Origin: Tunturibacter gelidoferens
Lineage (GTDB): Bacteria > Acidobacteriota > Terriglobia > Terriglobales > Acidobacteriaceae
NCBI RefSeq assembly: GCF_040358255.1
Contig: NZ_CP132938.1
Span: 310,001-374,000 of the forward strand
Length of the DNA: 64,000 nucleotides
Reading direction: 5' to 3'
Positions 55,501 through 63,711 of the stretch are shown here, in pieces; the stretch's first letter is position 1, and every line of letters begins with the position of its first letter. Position numbers and translations under genes: made by a program. The notes below the pieces were generated by a model. It had not been told where the DNA came from. It searched no databases and was given only the letters and a program-made list of their open reading frames with translations.

Positions 55501-55889
55501 GATTCAGTCGAGACCTGAACCTCTGTGGAGACGGAGGCGGTAGGCAGAGCGGCGTCGACGGTGAGGACCTGGCCAACGGTGACGGTGAGATTCTTGCGGT
55601 CGATCTTGCCGAAGCCGCCGCCTCCGAGGACGACTTCGTAGTGGCCGGGCTGGAGGAAGGTGGCGCTGTAGGAGCCATCGGAGCCGGTGGTGATGGAGCG
55701 GGAGACACCAGTGTCGACGTTGGTGACGACGACAGCGGCGCCGGGGATGGCAGCTCCAGAGGTGTCGGTGACCGTGCCGGCGATGTTGCCAACTGCGGCT
55801 GTCTGAGCGACGACTGGATAGCTAAGGGACGCGAGGAGGGCTGCTGCGACACACGCGAGCAAACCGTTAGAGACGGAGGGACGTTTCAT
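52503..55889 (-). CDS. TonB-dependent receptor with carboxypeptidase-regulatory-like domain
   Basis: 1128 residues, uninterrupted. Signal peptide GLLACVAAALLASLSYPVVA; a carboxypeptidase-regulatory-like domain at about 33-115 (GNIAGTVTDTSGAAIPGAAV, SYSATFLQPGHYEVVLGGGG); then a plug segment (ISNLPVNGRRWDNFVLATPN, YRGVSGLYNTNLVDGANNQQ) and a long beta-barrel ending in PRQIQLLGKFVF with the C-terminal Phe needed for outer-membrane insertion. These acidobacterial receptors import large or scarce solutes, often plant or microbial glycans; the ligand cannot be told. In contrast to the damaged receptor at 3722-7272, this copy has no lesion. Confidence 0.93.
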   Translation of the reverse strand: MKRPSVSNGLLACVAAALLASLSYPVVAQTAAVGNIAGTVTDTSGAAIPGAAVVVTNVDTGVSRSITTGSDGSYSATFLQPGHYEVVLGGGGFGKIDRKNLTVTVGQVLTVDAALPTASVSTEVQVSTESPIIDTDKNQISQTIDQHLISNLPVNGRRWDNFVLATPNVAPDGNTGLISYRGVSGLYNTNLVDGANNQQAFFSEARGRSIGAPYVYPLESIQEFQSSVSGYSAELGQAAGGIVNAITKSGTNQFHGDVFEYYRTPGWNALDPLNKYNGNLTHNPFLLNQPVKTQNQFGVSIGGPILKDKLFFHFTYDGYRKVNPITYLSTYNSATTSVANLTHLCDGGTTYVSDAGNIYPTTITGVSPAQCSQAVDFIQTKLLGSFARNTKQDIYFPRLDYQLSSKTHLSASFLFENFKQPNGYNTSTTVNNGSVTQNGGVNFHQRYVVANAETQLTSNSANVVHFQWSRDLETASTNSGGPALSIGSSTVGVAAYGETSALPRGAFPDEHRIQITDIYSTIFGKHSVKLGVDVNLIHEQIANLFGGDGSFSYSTGTVEAEFANWIQDVYQVNGGRHYSSFSQTTDPITGIGADDFWNKNLDIFAEDDWKVTPKLLLSLGARYDVQLVPQPDRPNTTSTPAFNATSVINTDYHMVAPRIGFAWSPHEGTVVRGGYGLFFGLTSNSTWYTLRRENGVYQQQFSTRTYSPSGTYSAITGAPAGGPNRKFNGNSGAVYDSFAPQGGIPAFTPPGPAPINQVTGAPTPAFNPGLPASTLNIRGAAPNFLNPFTHSYDLAVEQQLPLHSTLSIGYVGTRGMRLPIFVDTNVDPVNGVISNRPYYSSSASGITPIIVPIYTKRLSTATGSILTGQSDVNSWYHSMAVSVRKPLSYGVEVLANYTWAKTMDGGQSGAPNGTFNGTDAPLIPFAEGHRQGRGAEYARSDIDQRGRFVGSIVATSKLPIANRYAAYAANGWQLSGSYTAQTGFPVTGFINGTISSALGGGDGGVTGAVLTSGTGTRVPDQIARRNAFTGPGVHNFDSRVSRSFPVHEGMAIEVAAEAFNLLNHRNILSVNNSLVNYTAASTAASPTSCNFPGSSGCFAPNPSFGTPTSTSNILYGPRQIQLLGKFVF

Positions 55890-56163
55890 ATGTACTGGCT
55901 CCTGAAAACACCGATTAAAAAAGGAACGGTGTGTGAAGGGTTAGCGGCTATTGGAATCCGGGTTTCGTGTCTTCCGGAGACGTTCGCGTGCAACCTAAAA
56001 TGACTTTGTTGTAGTACTTAAACACTCAGGCTTTGGGGTGGGGACTGTCAAGTGACCTTTTGAGCGTCGGAATTGGCATCAGGCGACAAAACGCCCTCGC
56101 CAGCCGCCTCTTTACGAGGAAGTTGAGATATTCCGTGGTGTTTTTGTGTGAGAAGAAAAGTGG
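55890..56163. promoter_or_regulatory. Upstream region of the receptor gene
   Basis: 274 bp that must hold the receptor's promoter. On the minus strand TTGACA (56046-56051) is followed by GTCCCCACCCCAAAGCC and then TGAGTGTTTAAGTACT. A -10 is not clear (TTTAAG lies at a spacing of 23). The AT-rich TTTAGG segment follows. Nothing else is seen. Confidence 0.3.
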
Positions 56164-56565
56164 CTAGTGGAGTTGGCTGGGGATGACCGCGTACTGGATT
56201 AAGAGCTCGAAGGGGACGATTTTGAGGGTGTTCTCGTGGGTGGCTTCGAGGATGATGGGGCAGGCTGCTCCGGCTTGCTGGACCTGGAGCCAGCGAGCGG
56301 CACAGACGCACCAGCGGTCGCCGGGTTTGAGGCCTTCAAAGCCAAATTGCGGCATGGGGGTGCTGAGGTCATTGCCGAGAGCCTTGGAGGCTTCGAGGAA
56401 GGGCGCGTCGACGACGCAGCAGATGGTGTGGACGCCGTGGTCGTCGGGGCCGGTCTCGCAGCAGCCGGTGCGGTAGAAGCCGGTCATGGGCTCGCAGCCG
56501 CAGATGTCGAGGGGCTGGCCGAGGACGTTTTTGCCGCGGTTTCTGATGGGTTCTACGGTGGGCAT
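56164..56565 (-). CDS. DUF2237 family protein
   Basis: 133 residues from the ATG at 56565, with CAGGAG upstream; the longer frame to 56754 runs into the palindromic repeat. It has the family pattern GRPLDICGCEPMTGFYRTGC with paired Cys, and TGPDDHGVHTICCVVDAPFL. FEGLKPGDRWCVCAARWLQV and LEATHENTLKIVPFELLI complete it. Six or more cysteines suggest a metal or disulfide role. The family's role is unknown. A large palindromic element lies just upstream. Confidence 0.9.
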   Translation of the reverse strand: MPTVEPIRNRGKNVLGQPLDICGCEPMTGFYRTGCCETGPDDHGVHTICCVVDAPFLEASKALGNDLSTPMPQFGFEGLKPGDRWCVCAARWLQVQQAGAACPIILEATHENTLKIVPFELLIQYAVIPSQLH

Positions 56566-56607
56566 GAGACTCCTGTACGGGTCTAGTATCCCACTTTTGG
56601 AAAGAAT

Positions 56608-56804
56608 ACGTCCTGCCGGACGGGCCCGCTGCGCGCGGGGCGGGCGTTCGCACGTCTTTTTAAAGCTTCGCGTAGTCCTCCCGTTGGTCGGGGAATAGAT
56701 TGATTTCGACCAACGGGAGAACCATCGAGGTCCATCCTGCCGGGACCGGTACACACGTCACGAAGTGACCGCCCCGCGCGTAGCGGGCCCGTCCGGCAGG
56801 ACGT
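56608..56804. repeat. Large palindromic element, second full copy
   Basis: The left arm 56608-56642 (ACGTCCTGCCGGACGGGCCC...) and right arm 56770-56804 are reverse complements over 35 bases with one mismatch. The inner pair CTCCCGTTGGTCG (56678-56690) and CGACCAACGGGAG (56707-56719) is identical to that at 38013-38055. Its right arm touches the stop codon of the ABC-F gene, so it lies in the 3' part of that gene's message. Confidence 0.88.
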
Positions 56805-58441
56805 CATTTTGCAGCGATGGCGAGCTGTTGCTGGTACTCCTCGTACGGTCCCTTGTGATCGGTGATATGGAAGTCGGTGGGGCCGCCTTCGAAGTGCCAG
56901 ATGCGGGTGCCGGCCTCTTCGATCAGATCCTGGTCGTGCGTGACGAGGAAGACCGTGCCTTCGTACTTCTGGATCGCCTGATTGAGCGCGTTGATCGCTT
57001 CGAGATCAAGGTGATTGGTGGGTTCGTCGAGCACGAGGACGTTCGGCTTCTGCAGCATGATTTTGCAGAAGAGCAGACGTGCGGCTTCTCCTCCGGAGAG
57101 TGCGTCGGTCTTCTTGAGTCCCTCTTCGCCCTTGAAGAGCATCTGGCCGAGGATGCCGCGGATGTCTTCCTTGGTGGCCTGGGGGTCGAACTGGTGAAGC
57201 CAGTCGGAGGCGGTCATGCCGAGTTGGATCGAGCCTTTGTGATCCTGTGCGAAGTAGCCGATGGAGACCTCGTGTCCCCACTTGACGGTGCCGGAGTCGA
57301 TGGAGACGTCGGACTCTTCAATACCGGGGCCGTTCGCTAGGAGGGCTTTGAGGAGTGTGGTTTTGCCTTGCCCATTGCGGCCCATCAGGATGACCTTGTC
57401 GCCGCGTGTGACGGAGGCGGTGAAGTTCTTGATGACATGCTCTGTCTTGCCGTCCTTCTGCTCGTAGGACTTGTTGACCTGCTCGAACTCGAGGACGTTT
57501 TTCCCGGAGGGGCGCTCCATTTTGAAGCTGATGAACGGGCGCGCGATGTTGGAGCGGGCCAGCTCTGATGTTGCGAGGCGCTCTACTTCTTTTTTGCGGG
57601 AGTTCACCTGGCTGGAGCGGGTGCCGGCAGAGAAGCGGGCGATGAAGTCATTGAGCTGGGCGATCTTCTTTTCGCGCTGTTCGTTCTGGCTCTCGATGCG
57701 GGTGCGGATGCTGGTCTTCTGGAGGACCATGTCGTCGTAGCCGCCGTTGTAGGTGATGATGGTCTCGTAGTCGATGTCGGCGATGTGGGTGCAGACGTTG
57801 TTGAGGAAGTGGCGGTCGTGCGAGATCGTGATGACGGTGCCGTTATAACGGGTGAGGAAGTCCTGGAGCCAGTGGATGGACTCGAGGTCAAGGTAGTTAG
57901 TGGGCTCGTCGAGGAGGAGCGCCTGTGGGTTGCCGAACAGGGCCTGGGCGAGAAGAACGCGAACCTTCTGGCCGCCCTGCAGCTCGGACATCTTGCGCTC
58001 GTGAAGCTCATCGGGGATGTCGAGACCCTGGAGGAGGACGGCGGCGTTGGACTCGGCTTCGTAGCCGTCTTCGTCGCCGACGATGCCTTCGAGTTCGCCG
58101 AGGCGGGAGCCGTCTTCGTCGGTCATCTCGGGCTTGGCGTAGATGATCTCGCGCTCTTCAAGAGCGGCCCAGAGGCCCTTGTTGCCCATGATGACGGTGT
58201 CGACCACGCGGTAGGCGTCGAATTCATACTGATCTTGTTTCAGTACGCCCAACTTCTTTGGGCGTACGACTGTGCCCTTTTGCGGGTCGATCTCGCCGGT
58301 GAGGCACTTCATGAAGGTGGATTTGCCAGCGCCGTTGGGTCCGGTGAGGCCGTAGCGTCGGCCGGTGGTGAAGGTGACTGAAACATCCTCGAAGAGGAGC
58401 TTCGAGCCATAGCGCATAGTGACGTTGGATACTGAGATCAT
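56804..58441 (-). CDS. ABC-F family ATPase (YbiT-like)
   Basis: 545 residues with two ABC domains in one chain and no membrane part. Domain 1: Walker A GLTGPNGAGKSTFMKCLTGE, signature MSELQGGQKVRVLLAQAL, Walker B ALLLDEPTNYLDLESIHW. Domain 2: Walker A LMGRNGQGKTTLLKALLANG, signature DALSGGEAARLLFCKIML, Walker B VLVLDEPTNHLDLEAINA. The linker (about 240-320) is charged and helical. ABC-F proteins bind the ribosomal E site and help translation; the YbiT type is suggested by length and the linker. The stop codon touches a large palindromic element. Confidence 0.93.
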   Translation of the reverse strand: MISVSNVTMRYGSKLLFEDVSVTFTTGRRYGLTGPNGAGKSTFMKCLTGEIDPQKGTVVRPKKLGVLKQDQYEFDAYRVVDTVIMGNKGLWAALEEREIIYAKPEMTDEDGSRLGELEGIVGDEDGYEAESNAAVLLQGLDIPDELHERKMSELQGGQKVRVLLAQALFGNPQALLLDEPTNYLDLESIHWLQDFLTRYNGTVITISHDRHFLNNVCTHIADIDYETIITYNGGYDDMVLQKTSIRTRIESQNEQREKKIAQLNDFIARFSAGTRSSQVNSRKKEVERLATSELARSNIARPFISFKMERPSGKNVLEFEQVNKSYEQKDGKTEHVIKNFTASVTRGDKVILMGRNGQGKTTLLKALLANGPGIEESDVSIDSGTVKWGHEVSIGYFAQDHKGSIQLGMTASDWLHQFDPQATKEDIRGILGQMLFKGEEGLKKTDALSGGEAARLLFCKIMLQKPNVLVLDEPTNHLDLEAINALNQAIQKYEGTVFLVTHDQDLIEEAGTRIWHFEGGPTDFHITDHKGPYEEYQQQLAIAAK

Positions 58442-58629
58442 GGTATTACTTTCATTTTACAGTTTCTTTGCGCTGTTTGCCGCGCAGACATTGTGAATAC
58501 GCCGAGAAACGCGAAGTTCGACACACCCTGCGGCGAATATTCCTCTACCGTTGAAACCGCAAAGACGTCGCTTTCGGGTGCGCGCGTTGAGCAGCTATTG
58601 AGCGAGGAAGGCGGCGGCCAGCTCAAGGT

Positions 58630-59706
58630 TCATACTCTAGCGGCCAGCCTCTGTTCCGTCTCCTTGCGCTTCTGGGTCAGGAACGGGCGCTCGAAGACGA
58701 GATGAAATCCGTAGCTTGCCGCAATAGCCAATGGAGACACAACAAAAATCATTAGGATCGCTGCATTTCTATTGGAATCAGCGAAGATGCCGCCCTTCGA
58801 GGCGAGAATCCATCTTTCTACGATCACCTCGGGGAATGAGTGCACGAGATACAGGCTGTACGAAAAGGTGCCGATCCAGGCCAGCGGCTTTGCTCCCAGG
58901 ACCTTGTTCCCCCAGTGATCGCGGTGCTGAGTGAGATATGCCATGAGAAACGCAGCGCTGAGGGCCACCAGGATATCTGCTATGACAAAGGAGCTGCCGG
59001 GTCTTTGAATAAACAAGAGATAAGCGACCACGGTCAGCAGGGTGGCGGGTCCAAGCCATCTCCTGAGTTGATGAGAGAAAGCGAGCTCTGCACCCAACAT
59101 TCCGACTACAAAGAGGAAGAGAAAGTTTGAGTTGCCACCGTAGTGGGTCGCGTAAAAAACTCCGTGAGCCACGACAAAACCCACTGCGAGTGTCAGCCAT
59201 CTCCCTCCGTAGCGCCACAACAACACTAACAACGGAAAGAGTACATAAATCTGGCACTCCACCGCGATCGTCCAGAGGGGTCCGTCAAGTGTCGTTAGCT
59301 GAGATGGAATCCAATTCTGCACTAACAACAAATGCGATACGATCATCGACCAACTCAAGGGATTGCCCAGATAGTCTTGAGGATGGCTTTTGTAGCTATA
59401 GAACGCGGCTACCAGTAGAGCGACACCGATCGCCGCAAAGTATGGCGGCAGGATGCGCCGCATTCGTTTCCGGTAGAAGCGAGTGGCCTCGAGGTTCCAG
59501 TTCCCCCGTTGAGCAAGGGGAAGTGCGAGGCAAAACCCTGAAATCGTGATAAAGATCGCGACCACATCGTGCCCACGTCCCATGAAATGGAGCGCCGGCG
59601 GAAAATATCCCGTGGACTGCAGAGCGTGATGAAAGAGGATGTACAAGGCCGCGATAGCGCGAAGTCCATCGATAAAGTCAAGTTGGAGCCTGCTCGGCCT
59701 GGACAT
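58630..59706 (-). CDS. Acyltransferase-3 family membrane protein
   Basis: 358 residues from the ATG at 59706. In-frame ATG codons lie at 59736 and 59913, but the latter overlaps the neighbouring gene's end and both lack clear ribosome sites. About ten membrane segments. It opens LDFIDGLRAIAALYILFHHA with the family's R-x-x-A-x-x-x-V/I-x-x-x-H active-site motif (second His of HHA). VAIFITISGFCLALPLAQRG and WIGTFSYSLYLVHSFPEVIV are also typical. It probably O-acetylates a surface polysaccharide or lipid. Paralogous to the next gene and in the same direction. Confidence 0.85.
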   Translation of the reverse strand: MSRPSRLQLDFIDGLRAIAALYILFHHALQSTGYFPPALHFMGRGHDVVAIFITISGFCLALPLAQRGNWNLEATRFYRKRMRRILPPYFAAIGVALLVAAFYSYKSHPQDYLGNPLSWSMIVSHLLLVQNWIPSQLTTLDGPLWTIAVECQIYVLFPLLVLLWRYGGRWLTLAVGFVVAHGVFYATHYGGNSNFLFLFVVGMLGAELAFSHQLRRWLGPATLLTVVAYLLFIQRPGSSFVIADILVALSAAFLMAYLTQHRDHWGNKVLGAKPLAWIGTFSYSLYLVHSFPEVIVERWILASKGGIFADSNRNAAILMIFVVSPLAIAASYGFHLVFERPFLTQKRKETEQRLAARV

Positions 59707-59825
59707 AAATGGATTGTAACGGGATGCGAACTGCATGAAGGGAGGGCGTCGACAGTGCAGTTCAGTGTCTGCGTCAATAGCGAAGCGGCTGGCTGCAGCC
59801 GGCTTTGGAGAATTGCGACCGACAA

Positions 59826-60965
59826 CTAGCGGTTTTCGACGCTGGTTTCGACGACGACGGCCCTGCGCGGACGACTTAGATTGGAGAGCTTTGAGGCGAG
59901 CTTGTGGGGCCATTTAGGGTCCATGCAGGGCCGCTCGATGAGGATGAAGTAGGCCGTACAGAAGAGATAGATGCAGGTGCCAAGAAGAATGGACTGAATG
60001 AGAAAGCTGAGAGGGAGGCTCGATGGGATGAGAAGCCTGCGGGTGAGCCGGAATGCGATGGAGATGACCATCATATGCATGAGGTAGAAGGAGTAGCACA
60101 TGCCGCCGGTGAGAGCGATCCATGGGGTGCGGAAGATCTGGCGGCTGACGGGGCCGTTGAAGGTGGCGAGGTAGGCGAGAAGGATCAGCAGAGGAAGGCA
60201 GAGAGAGGTGTAGGAGGTGGGCAGCGCGAAGATAGCGACCCAGACGACCACACTGACGAGGTCCCACCAGCGGCTGGTAGTGGATTCAGTGCGGGTGGCG
60301 CGGAGGTCGGCCAGAAGAAAGCCGACGAGGAAGAACTGGAGCTGGCCGGGAAGATTCCACGAGGCGGTGCCGTGGGTGAGGTATTGGAAGGCTGTGCTCG
60401 CAGCGATAAGCGAGACGATGGCGCTGCGACGGACGATGGTGGAAGAGATTGCGTAGAGAAGTCCGAGGACGGGGGCGAGGATGTAGAACTGCACCTCTAC
60501 CTCGAGGCTCCAGGTAACGAAGTTGATAGGGGGCAGGCTGGTGAAGTTGTGCAGATAGAAGATGTGAGCCATCAGGGGCAGGAGAAGCGGGAAGAGGTGA
60601 TGCTCGTAGATGGCGAGGACGAGGGCGTAGAGGACAAGGCAGAGGATGTAGGGCGGCTCAAGCCGGGTCAGGCGGCGTTTGAAGAAGGCCTTGATGGAGA
60701 CGGGCTGGCCGTGGAGGAGGTGCTGGCGGAGAAAAGGCTGCGCGAGGATGAAGCCACTGATAGCAAAGAAGAGAAGCACGCCGCGACCGCCGCGATCGAC
60801 AAGTTCAGGAACATTTCTCTGGGCGAACGCGGAGAAGGTTTGACCGCTGCGGTTCACCATTTCGGCCAGGATATGTACGAACAAGGTGGCGGCGATGGCG
60901 ACGAAGCGGAGGCCGTCAATTTCGGGAATCCAGTTTCCGTGCGTCGTGATGCGGCGAAGTTTCAT
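59826..60965 (-). CDS. Acyltransferase-3 family membrane protein
   Basis: 379 residues, about ten membrane segments. It opens GNWIPEIDGLRFVAIAATLFVHILAE, with the catalytic R...H motif (DGLRFVAIAATLFVH). VLLFFAISGFILAQPFL and ITWSLEVEVQFY-like FVTWSLEVEVQFYILAPVLG are conserved, as is GGMCYSFYLMHMMVISIAFR. The C-terminal 25 residues are charged. A second O-acyltransferase of the same family lies directly downstream, so the two may modify the same polymer at different positions. Acetyl transfer is inferred; the target is unknown. Confidence 0.88.
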   Translation of the reverse strand: MKLRRITTHGNWIPEIDGLRFVAIAATLFVHILAEMVNRSGQTFSAFAQRNVPELVDRGGRGVLLFFAISGFILAQPFLRQHLLHGQPVSIKAFFKRRLTRLEPPYILCLVLYALVLAIYEHHLFPLLLPLMAHIFYLHNFTSLPPINFVTWSLEVEVQFYILAPVLGLLYAISSTIVRRSAIVSLIAASTAFQYLTHGTASWNLPGQLQFFLVGFLLADLRATRTESTTSRWWDLVSVVVWVAIFALPTSYTSLCLPLLILLAYLATFNGPVSRQIFRTPWIALTGGMCYSFYLMHMMVISIAFRLTRRLLIPSSLPLSFLIQSILLGTCIYLFCTAYFILIERPCMDPKWPHKLASKLSNLSRPRRAVVVETSVENR

Positions 60966-61090
60966 TACATCCCCGAACTGTTGGGCGGAGCCGATTCGAG
61001 AGGCGGGAGAAGGAGTTCCGTGGAACGGCGTGCAGCTTTGCTATCTGAGGATACCAAGAGTTCGAGGCGGTCCCTAGTGAAGGCGGTGGT

Positions 61091-61606
61091 TCAGGACTGG
61101 CCGATGAGAACGCCGGCGGCGAAGACCAGGCCACCGCCTACGATGACCTGAAGGCAGGAGAGCGCGAAGCTGGTCTTGAAGTAACGATGGCGGATGAGCG
61201 CGATAACGACCAGTTCGACACCGACGACGGCGTAGGCCCAGGTGAGTGCGGTGTGGACGTTGCCGATGAGAAACGGGAGCGTGTGGAGGAACCCGCCGAT
61301 GAAGGTCATAAGGCCAGTGACGAGGCCGCGGAAGATGGGGTTGCCGCGGCCGGTGAGTTTGCCGTCGTCGGAGAGACCCTCGGAGAAGGCCATGGAGATG
61401 CCCGCGCCGACCGCCGATGCCGCGCCGATGAGGAAGACGGTGCGGGAGTTGTGAGTGGCGAAGGCGGTGGCGAAGATAGGTGCGAGGGTGGAGACGGAGC
61501 CGTCCATGAGACCGGCTAGACCTGGCTGGACGATGCGCAGGACAAAGTTTTTGTCGTTGCCGACGATTTCGCTGAACTCGGTGAGGTTGGGAATATTCTC
61601 TGACAT
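61091..61606 (-). CDS. VIT family (CCC1/VIT1-like) transporter or membrane protein
   Basis: 171 residues from the ATG at 61606; in-frame codons upstream to 61849 read into the antisense of the terminator and are low in complexity. Five membrane segments. VQPGLAGLMDGSVSTLAPIF resembles the VIT signature (G-x-x-D-G-x-x-S-T-L), followed by GAASAVGAGISMAFSEGLSD and LVTGLMTFIGGFLHTLPFLI. VIT/CCC1 proteins move Fe2+ or Mn2+ out of the cytoplasm. It lacks the long cytoplasmic metal-binding helix of the yeast protein, so transport is inferred by family only. Confidence 0.82.
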   Translation of the reverse strand: MSENIPNLTEFSEIVGNDKNFVLRIVQPGLAGLMDGSVSTLAPIFATAFATHNSRTVFLIGAASAVGAGISMAFSEGLSDDGKLTGRGNPIFRGLVTGLMTFIGGFLHTLPFLIGNVHTALTWAYAVVGVELVVIALIRHRYFKTSFALSCLQVIVGGGLVFAAGVLIGQS

Positions 61607-61643
61607 TGGTTTGATCCGGTGGAGCTTCAGGATACCGCGATGG

Positions 61644-61696
61644 AAAGACGAACGCTCCGCTCTGCGGCTGGTTGGCTGGCAGAGCGGAGCGTCTTT
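61644..61696 (-). terminator. Strong hairpin terminator of the helicase gene
   Basis: On the minus strand AAAGACGCTCCGCTCTGC (61696-61679) pairs with GCAGAGCGGAGCG..CGTCTTT (61665-61644), with a two-base bulge, around a 13-base loop. It lies 16 bp beyond the helicase stop codon. Confidence 0.8.
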
Positions 61697-61712
61697 GTCT
61701 GAGTGCCGGGAG

Positions 61713-63236
61713 TTACTGACCGCGGCGGGCTGGGCCGGAGCGGCTGCTGCCGGGGCGGCTGTTGCTGCTGGGACGACCGCCGGGGCCACGGCCGCCGGAG
61801 CTGCGTCCACCAGAGAAACCTCCACCGCCGTTGCGGCTGCGGAATCCACTCTTGTTGCCGCCGTAGTTGGCGTTGGGCGTCGTCATCGGTGTGACAGGAT
61901 CGTTGCCCTTCCAGGAGCGGGTTTCAAGCTGCATGAGGTCCTGACCCTGAGCTGTTGTGTCGAGGGGTGCGTTGCGGACCTCCTTCTCAAGGTTCTTATC
62001 GGCTTCGCGCCACTCGAACTTTATCTTCAGTTCGCGCTCGAGCTTGCGGGCGTCGTGACGCTCCTGGGGCATAACGAACGTTGTGGCTACGCCCTTCTTG
62101 CCGGCGCGGCCAGTGCGGCCGATGCGGTGAACGAAGTCGTCAGACGCATTGGGCAGGTCGTAGTTGACGACATGGGCGATATCCTGCACGTCGATACCAC
62201 GGGCGGCAACGTCGGTGGCGACGAGGACGCGGTGACGGCCGTTGGCAAAGCCCTTCAGAGCAGCGGTGCGCTGCGACTGGCTGCGGTCGCCGTGGATCAC
62301 GTCCGCGTCGTGGCCCAGCTTCTCGAGTTTCTTCGAGATGCGGTCGGCGCCGTGCTTGGTGCGGGAGAAGACGAGGAAGGTTCCCTCTTCCTGCTTCAGC
62401 ATCTGGTCGAGCAGGCCGAGCTTCTGGTCCTGCATGACGGTGTAGACGCGAAGCTCGACACGGTCGGACGGCTTGGAGGTCTGGCCGATCTCGATGCGGA
62501 CTGGCTTGTTGACGTAGTCGCGAACGATCTCGCGGATGTTCGCGTCGAGGGTCGCGGAGTAGCACATGGTCTGGCGAGTCTTTGGCAGCGCGCCGACGAT
62601 GCGGCGGATGGCGGGAAGGAAGCCCATGTCGAGCATGCGATCGACTTCGTCGAGGACAAGCATCTCAACGGCGTTGATGTTGATCTCACGGCGGCGAAGG
62701 AAGTCTTCGAGGCGGCCAGGAGTGGCGACGACGAGACGGGGACCACGGTCGAGCTGATCGAGCTGGTTGTTCTCAGAGAGGCCGCCGCAGACGAGCACTG
62801 CGTCGTTCTTCGAGCCAGGAACGAGCTTCCAGTAGGCCTCGAGGACCTGCATGGCGAGCTCGCGCGTCGGCAGCAGGATGAGCGCACGGATGGGACCGCG
62901 CTTGCCCTTGGTGCTGGGGACGGAGTTCGCGTCCATGCGCTGGATCATCGGGATGAGAAAGCTGAGGGTCTTGCCGGTGCCGGTGGAGGCGGTGGCGAGG
63001 ATGTCGTTGCCTTCGAGCGCGGGCGGAATGGCCTTGGCCTGAACCGGGGTCGGCATGGTGAAGCCGGCGCTGGTGAGGCGGTTCTTGAGGGAGTCCGAGA
63101 TGTTGAAGTCTGTGAAGCGAACGTCCTCAACGAGAGGGAGGCCTGCGGGATTCGCGACGGCTGCGTTGGCTTCGGGGGTGGAGTGCTGCTGGTTTGGAGC
63201 GATCTGTTCGTTCTGTTCTAGAGTTGCGGAATTCAA
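61713..63236 (-). CDS. DEAD-box-type ATP-dependent RNA helicase (RhlE-like) with DEVD motif
   Basis: 507 residues if it starts at the TTG at 63236, which has CAGGA six bases upstream. ATG codons at 63284 and 63323 are in frame but without a ribosome site. All helicase motifs are present: Q motif (TMPTPVQAKAIPP), motif I ATASTGTGKT, Ia PTRELAMQVLE, Ib TPGRLEDFL, motif II LVLDEVDRMLDMG, motif III SATLDANI, IV FLVFSRTKHGAD, V ATDVAARGIDV and VI HRIGRTGRAGK. Motif II is D-E-V-D, not D-E-A-D. The C-terminal 60 residues are rich in G, R and S (GGGGFSGGRSSGGRGPGG), an RNA-binding tail. It remodels RNA, for example in ribosome assembly or cold adaptation. Confidence 0.93.
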   Translation of the reverse strand: MNSATLEQNEQIAPNQQHSTPEANAAVANPAGLPLVEDVRFTDFNISDSLKNRLTSAGFTMPTPVQAKAIPPALEGNDILATASTGTGKTLSFLIPMIQRMDANSVPSTKGKRGPIRALILLPTRELAMQVLEAYWKLVPGSKNDAVLVCGGLSENNQLDQLDRGPRLVVATPGRLEDFLRRREININAVEMLVLDEVDRMLDMGFLPAIRRIVGALPKTRQTMCYSATLDANIREIVRDYVNKPVRIEIGQTSKPSDRVELRVYTVMQDQKLGLLDQMLKQEEGTFLVFSRTKHGADRISKKLEKLGHDADVIHGDRSQSQRTAALKGFANGRHRVLVATDVAARGIDVQDIAHVVNYDLPNASDDFVHRIGRTGRAGKKGVATTFVMPQERHDARKLERELKIKFEWREADKNLEKEVRNAPLDTTAQGQDLMQLETRSWKGNDPVTPMTTPNANYGGNKSGFRSRNGGGGFSGGRSSGGRGPGGRPSSNSRPGSSRSGPARRGQ

Positions 63237-63711
63237 AGTTTTTCCTGTCTGGTGGCCCGGATAGAGGGCGTTGTAAAACGGCATAGGAGTGCAGGGATGC
63301 CAGCGCGGCATCATGGATTTCAATTAGTCAGCATTGCTGTCGGGAATCGAAGCGCTGCTGCTGCACGGCGAGACCCGTCCGTTGACGGGTCTTCCAGCCA
63401 GAGCAACCAGCGCGACTTCCAAAGTGCGGAAGGTATGCGGTGGGATGAGGCGAATCGCAGTCTCTGGCCAAACTCCGAAGTCCATGAAGAGTCTTTGCCT
63501 GCGGTGCCCGCACTCTTTCTAGTCAGAGTACAAAATAAGCATACCACAGTGGCAGTGCGATTGACGATTGAGGCTGTGCTGGGCCGTAACGGATCAGTTT
63601 TGGAGTGAATGAATGAGGTTGCAGAAAAGAAGACTTTGCGGGCGCCACCGGAGAAACTTGTCGTCATTTTCGGAATGGACTCTTGTCTCTCCTCGTATAG
63701 AATTGCCAGCC
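63237..63711. other. Leader/intergenic region upstream of the helicase
   Basis: 475 bp between divergent genes. It includes a perfect 9-bp hairpin, AGACCCGTC (63371-63379) / GACGGGTCT (63384-63392) with a CGTT loop, about 140 bp upstream of the helicase start. It may be a leader hairpin. Several short frames overlap here on both strands, none with support. Confidence 0.45.
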
